Shown here one piece after another: positions 1 through 5,555 of a stretch of 9,540 bases of DNA. Origin of the DNA: Chthonomonas sp. UBA2391 (GTDB taxonomy: Bacteria; Armatimonadota; Fimbriimonadia; Fimbriimonadales; Fimbriimonadaceae); NCBI GenBank assembly GCA_002343825.1, contig DDSL01000133.1:1-9540 (forward strand), read 5' to 3'. Made by a program: the position numbers and the translations under genes. The notes under the pieces are model-generated. The model did not search any database and was not told the origin of the DNA. It saw only the letters and a list, made by a program, of their open reading frames with translations. How positions within the stretch are numbered: the first letter of the stretch is position 1; each line of letters opens with the position of its first letter.

Positions 1-2
1 CT

Positions 3-593
3 CAGCGCATCTTGCGCGCAGGCCCTGCTCCATTCGCCCCCCAACTCACATGGACAGTTCCGATGCCAAGGTCTTTCTCGATGGCACCTTACAATCAGTT
101 GCCAGATCTCTATGCAGACAAGCGGGCCGCAGATGAGGCCATCTTAATGTATGCCACGCCGCTCGAAATCGTGCCGCCTGACCCAACCGGGTCCGTGACC
201 AGTTTCGTCTCCGCGGAAATCGACGCCCAAACAGGAGGGATCACAAAGTTCTCGATTCATGGTTCAACGGTACACTTCTCAAGCAGTGACTCAACAGTGA
301 ACCAGGAAGTGCCGTTCAGACTCGGACTCGATTGGGGGGATGGACCGACCACCATTCTCTTCCAAGGCAAGACCCTCCCGACCCGGGGGGATGTCGTGAC
401 CTCGAACCAACCATTGGGCGCCGGGCCCGCCGTGAACCTCGGAATCCGCCGGGGCCGGATGTTCTTGGGCACCCAGTACTACCCGAAGACCGGGCTCTTG
501 CAGTTCCGAGGCATGCGAGGCCGCCCTACCGGCGAGCTGGCTCAGGCCTTGCGAAAGTCGGTGCCCGCGCGTCCTCAGCCGGAGTCCCGGTAA
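3..593 (+). CDS. Hypothetical protein, 3' part of a gene cut by the left window edge
   Basis: The reading frame is open from the first bases of the window to a TAA at 591-593, so the N-terminus most likely lies outside; a TTG at 12 is the first possible start inside but has no upstream space to judge. I do not recognise the family. The visible part (about 197 residues) contains a proline-rich stretch (APFAPQLTWTVPMP), then a segment that looks like beta strands rich in Thr, Ser and Gly (SFVSAEIDAQTGGITKFSIHG, VHFSSSDSTVNQEVPFRLGLDWGDG). It ends in a basic, Arg/Pro-rich tail (RGRMFLGTQYYPKTG to PARPQPESR). It has no transmembrane segment or catalytic motif that I can name. It ends 45 bases before the tRNA gene on the same strand. 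The opposite-strand frame across this region is an artefact of the tRNA (see rejected list). That it is coding is supported mainly by the long uninterrupted frame. Confidence 0.5.
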   Translation, partial: QRILRAGPAPFAPQLTWTVPMPRSFSMAPYNQLPDLYADKRAADEAILMYATPLEIVPPDPTGSVTSFVSAEIDAQTGGITKFSIHGSTVHFSSSDSTVNQEVPFRLGLDWGDGPTTILFQGKTLPTRGDVVTSNQPLGAGPAVNLGIRRGRMFLGTQYYPKTGLLQFRGMRGRPTGELAQALRKSVPARPQPESR

Positions 594-638
594 CGACCGA
601 GTTTCGCCCGGGTTCGCATTAGGTGCAATGGAGCCAGT

Positions 639-715
639 CGGGGCGTAGCGCAGTTTGGTAGCGCGCTTCTCTGGGGGGGAAGAGGTCATGGGTTCGAATC
701 CCGTCGCCCCGACCA
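639..715 (+). tRNA. tRNA-Pro (anticodon GGG), CCA encoded
   Basis: A full 77-nt cloverleaf can be drawn by hand. The acceptor stem CGGGGCG (639-645) pairs perfectly with CGCCCCG (705-711). The D stem is GCGC (648-651) with GCGC (661-664) around loop AGTTTGGTA. The anticodon stem CTTCT (666-670) pairs with GGAAG (678-682) with one U-G pair, around loop CTGGGGG, so the anticodon is GGG at 673-675, reading CCC and CCU proline codons. The T stem ATGGG (688-692) pairs with CCCGT (700-704) around TTCGAAT. Discriminator A712 is followed by a genomically encoded CCA (713-715). It lies 45 bases after the upstream gene and only 14 bases from the stop of the convergent fic gene. I see no T-rich terminator hairpin right after it. 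Confidence 0.97.
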
Positions 716-729
716 TAATCTTTCTCCCG

Positions 730-1914
730 TCAGTTTTCCATCTCGACTTCTCGCGCCCTCAGTTCAGAGTCATCAAACAGGCGCAAGAACTCCCGGTACA
801 GATAGACGCGGTTTCGCTGATTCCCAGTCTGTTCCTCCAAGATGCCAAGTTCTTGAAGCTGTCCAACCATCCGATTTGCAGCAGCAAATCCTCGGCCGGT
901 GATCACCATAGCATGAGCAACATTGATGAACGGCCGGGCGAAGAGATTCTCGTGTAACCGGATCGCGTCTGCAGTGGCCCGCCCCATCGTAACCCGGATC
1001 CGCTCGCGGTCGGATTCTCTTAGGTTCAAGATCTTTCGAGCCACGTCTGTGGCCTCGTTCGCCACTATTGCAATGCCCCGTAGAAAGAACTTTAGCCAGT
1101 TTTCCCAATCTCCATGGTCACGGATCGCTTGCAGTCGGTCGTAATACTCCGTGCGATTGGCTTTAAAGTAGTGCGAAAGGTAGAGCATTGGTCGTACGAG
1201 AACCTCTCGCTCGCAGAGAAAAAACGTGATCAACAAACGTCCGACTCGGCCGTTGCCATCTAAGAACGGGTGGATCGTCTCGAACTGAGCATGGAGCAAC
1301 CCAACCCGGATAAGAACCGGTACTTCGACGGGATCATACAAGAATCGCTCCCACTCACCAAGGGCGACGTACATGTCGTCCGGCGCGGGCGGAACGAACT
1401 TGGCGGATTGTAGAGTTCCGCCTCCGCTCCCGATCCAGTTCTGACTACGACGAAACTCACCCGGGTTCTTTTCATGACCACGGGTCCCCGCCATGAGCCG
1501 CTCGTGGATTTCTTTCAAAAGTCGCAGCGAAAGCGGGAACTCCGCAAGCCGGGCAAGGCCATAGTTCATCGAGTTGACGTAGTTAAGAACTTCGCCCACG
1601 TCGTCCGGGCTACTCTCGCGCAGGACTCTGGCTTCTTGCTCCAAGACGTCGTTCAGAGATGCCTGAGTCCCCTCTATCTGGGAACTCAATACCGCCTCCT
1701 TCCGGACGTACATCATCACGAAGAGGTCAGGGTTCGGGAGATTACTGGTCGCCCCATCGAGCCGCCCGAGCGCGCGGTCGGCCTTTGAAAGTAATGTGAG
1801 CATCTCGTTGTCGATGATCAGCGGAGGATCCGGGGGCAGAGCCTTGGGCTGAAAGGCCCGATACCCCGTCGGCTGCTGAATATAGACCCCGGCTCGGAGA
1901 GACGTTTGTTGCAT
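730..1914 (-). CDS. Fic family AMP-transferase (class II, N-terminal inhibitory motif, C-terminal winged helix)
   Basis: Fic proteins usually transfer AMP from ATP to a hydroxyl of a target protein. The 394-residue product has the complete active-site motif HPFLDGNGRVGR at residues 215-226 (catalytic His215, anion-binding GNGR). It also has an N-terminal inhibitory helix of (S/T)xxxE(G/N) type at 77-82 (SSQIEG, Glu81), which in class II Fic proteins blocks the ATP gamma-phosphate position, so the enzyme is probably self-inhibited. Residues 20-110 match the Fic_N-type region and about 325-385 look like a winged-helix DNA-binding domain (INVAHAMVITGRGFAAANRMVGQLQELGIL). The layout resembles Shewanella SoFic and is slightly longer. 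No separate FicA-type antitoxin gene is adjacent, as expected when the inhibitory motif is built in. The ATG start is preceded by AGG directly abutting, too close for a normal ribosome binding site. The upstream repeats suggest autoregulation through the winged helix (inference). The target protein cannot be told from sequence. Confidence 0.93.
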   Translation of the reverse strand: MQQTSLRAGVYIQQPTGYRAFQPKALPPDPPLIIDNEMLTLLSKADRALGRLDGATSNLPNPDLFVMMYVRKEAVLSSQIEGTQASLNDVLEQEARVLRESSPDDVGEVLNYVNSMNYGLARLAEFPLSLRLLKEIHERLMAGTRGHEKNPGEFRRSQNWIGSGGGTLQSAKFVPPAPDDMYVALGEWERFLYDPVEVPVLIRVGLLHAQFETIHPFLDGNGRVGRLLITFFLCEREVLVRPMLYLSHYFKANRTEYYDRLQAIRDHGDWENWLKFFLRGIAIVANEATDVARKILNLRESDRERIRVTMGRATADAIRLHENLFARPFINVAHAMVITGRGFAAANRMVGQLQELGILEEQTGNQRNRVYLYREFLRLFDDSELRAREVEMEN

Positions 1915-1924
1915 CCTGCCGATA

Positions 1925-1930
1925 ATTATG
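1925..1930 (-). promoter_or_regulatory. Candidate -10 box of fic (CATAAT)
   Basis: On the minus strand CATAAT (5 of 6 to TATAAT) stands 10 nt before the fic ATG. Transcription starting 6-7 nt further on would leave a leader of only about 3 nt, consistent with the lack of a spaced Shine-Dalgarno sequence. There is no good -35 hexamer 17 bp upstream, where an inverted-repeat arm lies instead. An alternative promoter further up (TTGTCA, then TATCAG after 16 bp, near 2012-2039) would put the hairpin in the 5' leader. Confidence 0.3.
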
Positions 1931-1933
1931 GCC

Positions 1934-1993
1934 CTAACCCGAGAGCCTTATTATCGGAAAACCCACTTTCTGATAATAAGACTCTCGGGTTAG
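1934..1993. repeat. 24-bp imperfect inverted repeat upstream of fic
   Basis: The left arm 1934-1957 and right arm 1970-1993 match as inverted copies at 22 of 24 positions, separated by 12 bases (1958-1969). The outer part of each arm is CTAACCCGAGAG; the inner part is TTATTATC followed by A/G and G. The tip is AT-rich and no T-run follows on either side, so it does not look like an intrinsic terminator. It lies between the prpB stop (2068) and the fic ATG (1914). It could act as a two-site operator in DNA or as a hairpin in a fic leader RNA; a mobile-repeat origin (MITE/REP-like) is also possible. Confidence 0.85.
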
Positions 1994-2067
1994 CTCACTT
2001 ATCTGCACTACTGATAAAAAGCCCGACTCCGGTGACAAGTTCTCTTGACACTCTGGGGAACCGACGA

Positions 2068-2940
2068 TCACCAGCTCACGGGGCCGAGGTACTGGTCGTA
2101 GTCCAGGGTCTCGTAGAGTTCTCTGCGGGTCCGCATTCGGTCCATCCATTCCGCCTGGGTCCCCGTCCGGAGGAGGTCGCCGTAGAACTCCTCAACCGCC
2201 TTCAGCATCACCCGAAGCGCGGTCACGGGAAAGATCACCATCTGGTAACCCAGCTCTTGGAACCGAGCCGCCGGGATCAAGGGAGTCTTGCCGAACTCGG
2301 TCATATTGGCCAGGAGCGGAACCCCCGGAACTGCGGCTCGGAACTGGGCAAACTCCTCTTCGCTCGTCAGCCCCTCCGGAAAAATCGCATCCGCCCCCGC
2401 CGCGACATAGGCCTGAGCCCGCGCAGCCGCCGATTCAAATCCCTCGACGCCCCGCGCGTCGGTCCGAGCAATGATCAAAAAGTCGGGGTTGCGCTTGGCC
2501 GCCACCGCCGCTTCGATCTTCTCGACCATTTGGGCCGAAGAAACCAGATCTTTCCCATCCAGGTGGCCGCATCGCTTGGGCATCACCTGGTCCTCCAAGT
2601 GGATCCCAGCGAGCCCGGCGCGTTCGAGTTCGATCACGGCCCGGGCCACGTTCCATGCCTCTCCGAACCCCGTATCCGCATCGCAGACCATCGGCACAGG
2701 TGCCGCTTGACAGGCTTGGGCGGCGACGGTCGCCATTTCGTTCAGTGTGATCAGGGCGATATCGGGCACCCCGAGCAGGTTGTTTGTGATCGCCCCTCCA
2801 CTCAGGTAGACCGCCTTCGCTCCCTGTTTGTGGGCCGCCGCCGCCGTCAGAGCGCTGAAGGCACCGGGCATCACCACGATTCCCTCTGACCACATCTGGC
2901 GCAGAGTGGCCCCGGGGTTGCTGAGCGGCGGACGAATCAT
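2068..2940 (-). CDS. prpB: Methylisocitrate lyase / PEP mutase superfamily lyase
   Basis: The 290-residue protein closely follows PrpB, which splits 2-methylisocitrate into pyruvate and succinate in the methylcitrate route of propionate breakdown. Visible signatures in order are YLSGG (45-49), D60 in GVPD, the metal-binding DADTGFG (87-93), HLEDQ (114-118), the lyase loop KRCGH (122-126, nucleophile-type Cys124), ARTDA (158-162), FPEG with Glu189, ANMTEFG (211-217) and the C-terminal TRRELYETLDYDQY (271-284). The KRCGH loop separates it from PEP mutases and phosphonopyruvate hydrolases. Isocitrate lyase proper would be longer. It starts 10 bases after the stop of the thioredoxin-like gene, with only a weak AGG in front of the ATG, so the two are probably cotranscribed. 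No prpC (methylcitrate synthase) or prpD neighbour is present in this window. A related activity (dimethylmalate lyase, oxaloacetate decarboxylase) cannot be excluded. Confidence 0.88.
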   Translation of the reverse strand: MIRPPLSNPGATLRQMWSEGIVVMPGAFSALTAAAAHKQGAKAVYLSGGAITNNLLGVPDIALITLNEMATVAAQACQAAPVPMVCDADTGFGEAWNVARAVIELERAGLAGIHLEDQVMPKRCGHLDGKDLVSSAQMVEKIEAAVAAKRNPDFLIIARTDARGVEGFESAAARAQAYVAAGADAIFPEGLTSEEEFAQFRAAVPGVPLLANMTEFGKTPLIPAARFQELGYQMVIFPVTALRVMLKAVEEFYGDLLRTGTQAEWMDRMRTRRELYETLDYDQYLGPVSW

Positions 2941-2950
2941 GCCCTAGAGT

Positions 2951-3385
2951 CTACTGGACTCCGTAGGTCTGGATCGCCATCTCGAGAACTTCGGAAAACT
3001 CCTTAGGCGGAAGATAGCCGGGCAAATACCGGGGCTGGCCTTTGCCGTCGGGTGAGAAGAAGACGATCGTCGGATAGCCGCTTACACCGAATTGCTCGGC
3101 TATCGCCCGCTCCTTGTCGCCGTCCACCTTTACCTTCACAAACTTCTTGCCAAGCTCGCGAACTTTGGCATCGGGAAAGGTCTCTCGCTCCAGCTTGCGA
3201 CAATAGCCGCACCATTCGGTGCTGAAGACGACCATCAGAGGCTTCTTCTCCTTCAGCGCCTGAGCCTGGGCGGTCTTGAAGTCCGTCGAGAAGCCCTCAA
3301 GCGGAGGCACCGGACGACTGCGGTCATAGGCAACGTAAAACGTCGCGCAGATAAAAAACGCCGCAACCGGAGCAAGGATCTTCAT
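2951..3385 (-). CDS. Membrane-anchored or secreted thioredoxin-like protein
   Basis: The 144-residue product begins with a short hydrophobic segment (about residues 3-19, KILAPVAAFFICATFYVAY) that acts as a signal peptide or anchor, so the rest faces outside the cytoplasm. The body is a thioredoxin-fold domain of the thioredoxin_7/DsbD-gamma-like kind. It has PLMVVFSTEWCGYCRKLERETF with the redox pair Cys59 and Cys62 in WCGYC, the strand FVKVKVDGD (82-90), and the cis-proline motif GYPT (Pro105) followed by IVFFSPDGK. The C-terminal helix ends in YGVQ. A role in thiol-disulfide exchange outside the membrane is likely; the substrate is unknown. The ATG is preceded by GGAAG 8-9 nt upstream, a moderate ribosome binding site. 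It is the first gene of a two-gene unit with prpB, a pairing with no obvious functional reason. Confidence 0.88.
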   Translation of the reverse strand: MKILAPVAAFFICATFYVAYDRSRPVPPLEGFSTDFKTAQAQALKEKKPLMVVFSTEWCGYCRKLERETFPDAKVRELGKKFVKVKVDGDKERAIAEQFGVSGYPTIVFFSPDGKGQPRYLPGYLPPKEFSEVLEMAIQTYGVQ

Positions 3386-3589
3386 GAGTGGCTCTTCCGA
3401 GAGTTACGAACGGGTTCCGCCCCGATTCGGTTCCAAGGTACCTGGGGAGGTCTGGCAGAGTCACGAGTAGTAATTCTTTCCGCTCCGGCGTTCGATTCGA
3501 ACCCTGCCCGCAAACGAGCGAACCGAACACCCATCCGCCCGAGTCCACCTCACAGACCGTAGAGAATCTCTCCGCCCCCAAAATCCCCC
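3386..3589. promoter_or_regulatory. Divergent intergenic region between trx-like gene and receiver-like gene
   Basis: These 204 bases must carry the promoters for both directions. I cannot assign convincing -35/-10 pairs. The only compact symmetric element is GTTCGA-T-TCGAAC at 3490-3502, a perfect 6+1+6 palindrome that could be an operator. No RNA gene or conserved small ORF is evident. Confidence 0.35.
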
Positions 3590-3979
3590 ATGTTGAACCG
3601 CGTCTCAACCTCAGAATCCCACAAGGTTTGGGCTATACACCCGAGCGCGTACCTCAGAGGAAGTCTCCTAGCATATTGGCCAGACGTACAAATCTTTACT
3701 GAAACCCAACTCGCTTTGCGATTGGCTGAATCTGGGGATGCGCCGGATATTTGCTTTAGCATGATGATGCTCGTCGACGCCCACAAGCTGAGGCTGGATG
3801 ACGGGGTGGGAGTTTTGCAACACCTCAAACGACGTCACCCAAGCATCAAGGCAGTATTGGTGACCGCAATGGCCGACATGATCAGCCCGACCCTGCTCGA
3901 GGACTACGGGATCGACGCCGCGATCAATGTGGACGCTGATCTCGCTCGACTCGCTAAGTCCCTCTTCAAACATCTATAG
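3590..3979 (+). CDS. Stand-alone degenerate receiver-domain (pseudo-response-regulator) protein
   Basis: The 129-residue product has the alternating strand/helix order of a CheY-like receiver and no output domain. KVWAIHPSAYLRGSLLAYW (12-30) takes the place of strand 1 and helix 1, but the usual acidic pair is His17-Pro18. PDICFSMMMLVDAHKLRLDDGVGVLQHLKRRHP (52-84) corresponds to strand 3, the phosphorylation loop and the Gly-containing turn; Asp63 is a possible acceptor but lies one residue off the normal spacing to Gly72. AVLVTAMAD (88-96) keeps the conserved Thr92-Ala93. In GIDAAINVDADLARLAKSLF the conserved Lys is absent. It probably cannot be phosphorylated in the normal way. An in-frame TAG lies at 3560-3562, so ATG at 3590 is the first possible ATG; it has no Shine-Dalgarno sequence, and an AAAAT just ahead might mark a leaderless start. 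Recognition rests on fold pattern only. Confidence 0.65.
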   Translation: MLNRVSTSESHKVWAIHPSAYLRGSLLAYWPDVQIFTETQLALRLAESGDAPDICFSMMMLVDAHKLRLDDGVGVLQHLKRRHPSIKAVLVTAMADMISPTLLEDYGIDAAINVDADLARLAKSLFKHL

Positions 3980-4028
3980 ACCTCCTCCCAAAATCAACCC
4001 CCAAAAAAGTGCGACAATCCACCAGAGC

Positions 4029-4349
4029 ATGCCGGTCTACGAGTTCCGATGCCAGGCCTGTGGGGCCAAAGCTACCCTCCTCATGGCCCTGAGCGAGGAT
4101 CCCGCCGACCAAGCCTGCCCCAGCTGCGGAGAAAAGCAGCTCCAAAAGCTCATCAGCCGATTCCGCCGGGGCCGGAGTGAGGACGAGAGGGTAGAAGAGA
4201 TCAGCGACCGCATCGACCTCTACGGAGAGCCCGATTCCGCCACCGCCGTCCGAAACTTTGCCCGCGAAGTCGGCAAAGCGATGGATGACGACCTCAGCGA
4301 CGAGATGGAAGAGATGTTTGAAGCCGATCAAGAAGGCGAGCCCGAATGA
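4029..4349 (+). CDS. FmdB-type zinc-ribbon protein
   Basis: The first ATG giving the typical family start MPVYEFRCQACG is at 4029; the longer open frame reaching back to 3927 would overlap the previous gene and add an unrelated leader. The 106-residue product has two CxxC pairs (Cys8/Cys11 and Cys30/Cys33) that form the small zinc ribbon of the FmdB (CxxC_CxxC_SSSS) family, followed by QKLISRFRRGRS and a very acidic C-terminal tail (DDDLSDEMEEMFEADQEGEPE). Family members are cytoplasmic and of uncertain function, often proposed to be regulatory. Its TGA overlaps the ATG of tdk (ATGA, 4346-4349), so the two are translationally coupled. It lies 49 bases after the receiver-like gene on the same strand, which may belong to the same unit. 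Confidence 0.88.
   Translation: MPVYEFRCQACGAKATLLMALSEDPADQACPSCGEKQLQKLISRFRRGRSEDERVEEISDRIDLYGEPDSATAVRNFAREVGKAMDDDLSDEMEEMFEADQEGEPE
4331..4336 (+). promoter_or_regulatory. Ribosome binding site of tdk inside the zinc-ribbon gene
   Basis: AGAAGG stands 9 nt before the tdk ATG at 4346 and supports that start together with the ATGA overlap. Confidence 0.6.
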
Positions 4350-4957
4350 AGACCCCCGGATCCCTCACCGTCATCTGCGGCAGCATGTTTGCCGGCAAAA
4401 GTGAAGAGCTCATCCGCCGGGCGCGCCGGGCTCTCTATGCCAAAAGGGTCGTCCAAGTCTTCAAGCCCAGCATCGACCGCCGCTATGACGAGTCGATGGT
4501 CGCCACCCATATGGGGGTTCGCCACGAGGCTCTGCCGGTCAAAAATGTCGCCGAACTCGTCCAGCATTTGAACCCCAAGATCCAGACGCTGTTGATCGAA
4601 GAGGTCCAATTCTTTGAAGACTCCATCGTCGATCTATTGGTTGATCTTGCCGATCAGGGGGTCGAGGTGATTGCGGCTGGCCTAGATCAAGATTTTCGCC
4701 GGCGCCCCTTCGGCCCGATACCCCGGCTCCTCTGCTCGGCCGACGAGGTGGTCAAGCTCCGAGCCATCTGTCTTAAGTGCGGGCAGCCGGCCAGCCACAC
4801 CTACCGAATGATCGAAGGCAAGCCCGCCCACCACGACGACCCCATCGTTCTCATCGGAGCCCAAGAAAGCTATGAAGCCCGTTGTCGAGCCTGCTACAAG
4901 CTGAGAGGCGAACCGAGGAAGCCGTTCAAAATTCCACAATCGCGCCGTCGATCGTGA
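4346..4957 (+). CDS. tdk: Thymidine kinase (type II, TK1-like)
   Basis: Phosphorylates thymidine (and deoxyuridine) with ATP in the cytoplasmic pyrimidine salvage pathway. The 203-residue product has the usual length of the family. The P-loop is GSMFAGKS (12-19). The Walker B/catalytic segment LLIEEVQFF (82-90) supplies the base Glu86, with Glu85 where most members have Asp. The lasso region GLDQDFRRRPFGPIP (112-126) and the zinc site made by CLKC (Cys142, Cys145) and CRAC (Cys180, Cys183) are intact, as is the thymidine-contacting segment VLIGAQESYEARC. The C-terminus ends with a basic tail (PQSRRRS). Its start overlaps the preceding zinc-ribbon gene by ATGA. Its last 32 bases overlap the 3' end of the convergent gene on the minus strand. 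All key catalytic and zinc residues are visible, so it should be active. Confidence 0.96.
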   Translation: MKTPGSLTVICGSMFAGKSEELIRRARRALYAKRVVQVFKPSIDRRYDESMVATHMGVRHEALPVKNVAELVQHLNPKIQTLLIEEVQFFEDSIVDLLVDLADQGVEVIAAGLDQDFRRRPFGPIPRLLCSADEVVKLRAICLKCGQPASHTYRMIEGKPAHHDDPIVLIGAQESYEARCRACYKLRGEPRKPFKIPQSRRRS

Positions 4958-5438
4958 CGGCTTTGCCTTTCGGCAGACCCTCCGTCTTGGCTTCCCCAGT
5001 CGCGTTGCGGGTGGTGGCTTTCGATTCAAATACAAGGATGGCGCTCCCCTTTTCGGGCACGTCGTCCTTGAATTTGCCAGCCGCGGCGGATGAAATTCCG
5101 TAGCCATATGCGCCGGGTTGAGCGGCCAAATCCGGGCGGATCATCTTCTTTTTCGACTCGCCGTCTTTCAGGTCGGCCGTATTGAGGCTGGGCTCAATTG
5201 CGTCCATCCAACCTGCGGCCGAGGGATATTGACCCTCGCTGTCGTGGTAGAGCGTAAGGGCGGTGTGGAGGGCCTTGAGGTTGTCGAGCCGGGAAGCCTG
5301 GTATTCCTGCTTCTCGATCTGCTCGAAGAATCCCGCACGTTGCAAGCTCCAAACATCCTGACCGATGCGATAGAGGAAAAAGCCAACAATGAGGCCTAGG
5401 ACGAGGAGGATGGTCTGTTTGGTCGGTTTTCGCCGCAC
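4926..5438 (-). CDS. Hypothetical membrane-anchored pseudopilin-like protein
   Basis: Starting at GTG 5438 the product is 170 residues. I prefer this over a TTG at 5444 because AGAGGG on the minus strand (5447-5452) stands 8 nt from the GTG but only 2 nt from the TTG. A basic N-terminus (RRKPTKQ) precedes one transmembrane helix (TILLVLGLIVGFFLYRIG), then a helical stretch with NLKALHTALTLYHDSEGQYPSAAGWMDAIEP. That NLK..H.AL.LYH...GQYP segment and the later PGAYGYGIS and AILVFES parts resemble the globular half of type II secretion/type IV pilin-like proteins (GspG or DUF1559 style). The prepilin peptidase motif (G-F-T-L-x-E) is absent, so it would stay as a fixed membrane protein facing outside. 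It is probably the last gene of the surface-glycan cluster or a separate unit after a 117-base gap. Function unknown. Confidence 0.78.
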   Translation of the reverse strand: MRRKPTKQTILLVLGLIVGFFLYRIGQDVWSLQRAGFFEQIEKQEYQASRLDNLKALHTALTLYHDSEGQYPSAAGWMDAIEPSLNTADLKDGESKKKMIRPDLAAQPGAYGYGISSAAAGKFKDDVPEKGSAILVFESKATTRNATGEAKTEGLPKGKAVTIDGAIVEF

Positions 5439-5446
5439 GAGCAAGT

Positions 5447-5452
5447 CCCTCT
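5447..5452 (-). promoter_or_regulatory. Ribosome binding site fixing the start of the pseudopilin-like gene
   Basis: AGAGGG on the minus strand is 8 nt upstream of GTG 5438, favouring that start over TTG 5444. Confidence 0.55.
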
Positions 5453-5555
5453 GGTGGGGAGGAGTGTGGAGGGAGCTTCCCTGCTCCGTCCTCCGTTACC
5501 ACCGATCCGTGGTGACATCCACGCCATGATTTAACCCGATTTGTGGAAAAAGGCG

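Larger units (their letters stand above)
1919..2017. promoter_or_regulatory. Array of CNGATAA motifs, candidate operator of fic
   Basis: Five copies of a CNGATAA heptamer lie in about 100 bases: CCGATAA at 1919-1925, TTATCGG (inverted) at 1951-1957, CTGATAA at 1970-1976, TTATCTG (inverted) at 1999-2005 and CTGATAA at 2011-2017. Two of these are the inner ends of the 24-bp inverted repeat. Clustering directly in front of a gene whose product carries a winged helix suggests an autoregulatory binding region; the regulator identity is an inference. Confidence 0.5.

Noticed and set aside
291..716. Minus-strand open frame beginning MVGATGFEPMTSSPPEKRATKLRYAP
   Set aside because: Its first codons are the antisense of the tRNA-Pro gene, a well-known source of false protein calls; the rest is the reverse of the left-edge gene.
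1934..1993. Inverted repeat as an intrinsic terminator of prpB
   Set aside because: The stem top is AT-rich and no uridine run follows it in either direction, so operator or leader hairpin is more likely.
1906..2889. Plus-strand 327-codon open frame across prpB
   Set aside because: The translation is rich in Arg, His and Pro with no motifs and is the mirror of prpB, whose catalytic motifs are all present on the other strand.
3494..3504. GGGTTCGAATC on the minus strand, identical to a tRNA T-arm core and to part of tRNA-Pro
   Set aside because: The flanks do not pair as a T stem and no acceptor or anticodon arm can be drawn; possible att remnant considered, but 11 bases of a common motif are not enough.
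3388..3702. Plus-strand 104-codon frame in the divergent gap
   Set aside because: Low-complexity Arg/Pro/Ser composition, overlaps the receiver-like gene in another frame and has no ribosome site.
5495..5516. Hairpin GTTACCAC / GTGGTGAC after the GT4 gene
   Set aside because: The 8-bp stem has a mismatch and no T-run follows on the minus strand, so I do not call it a terminator.
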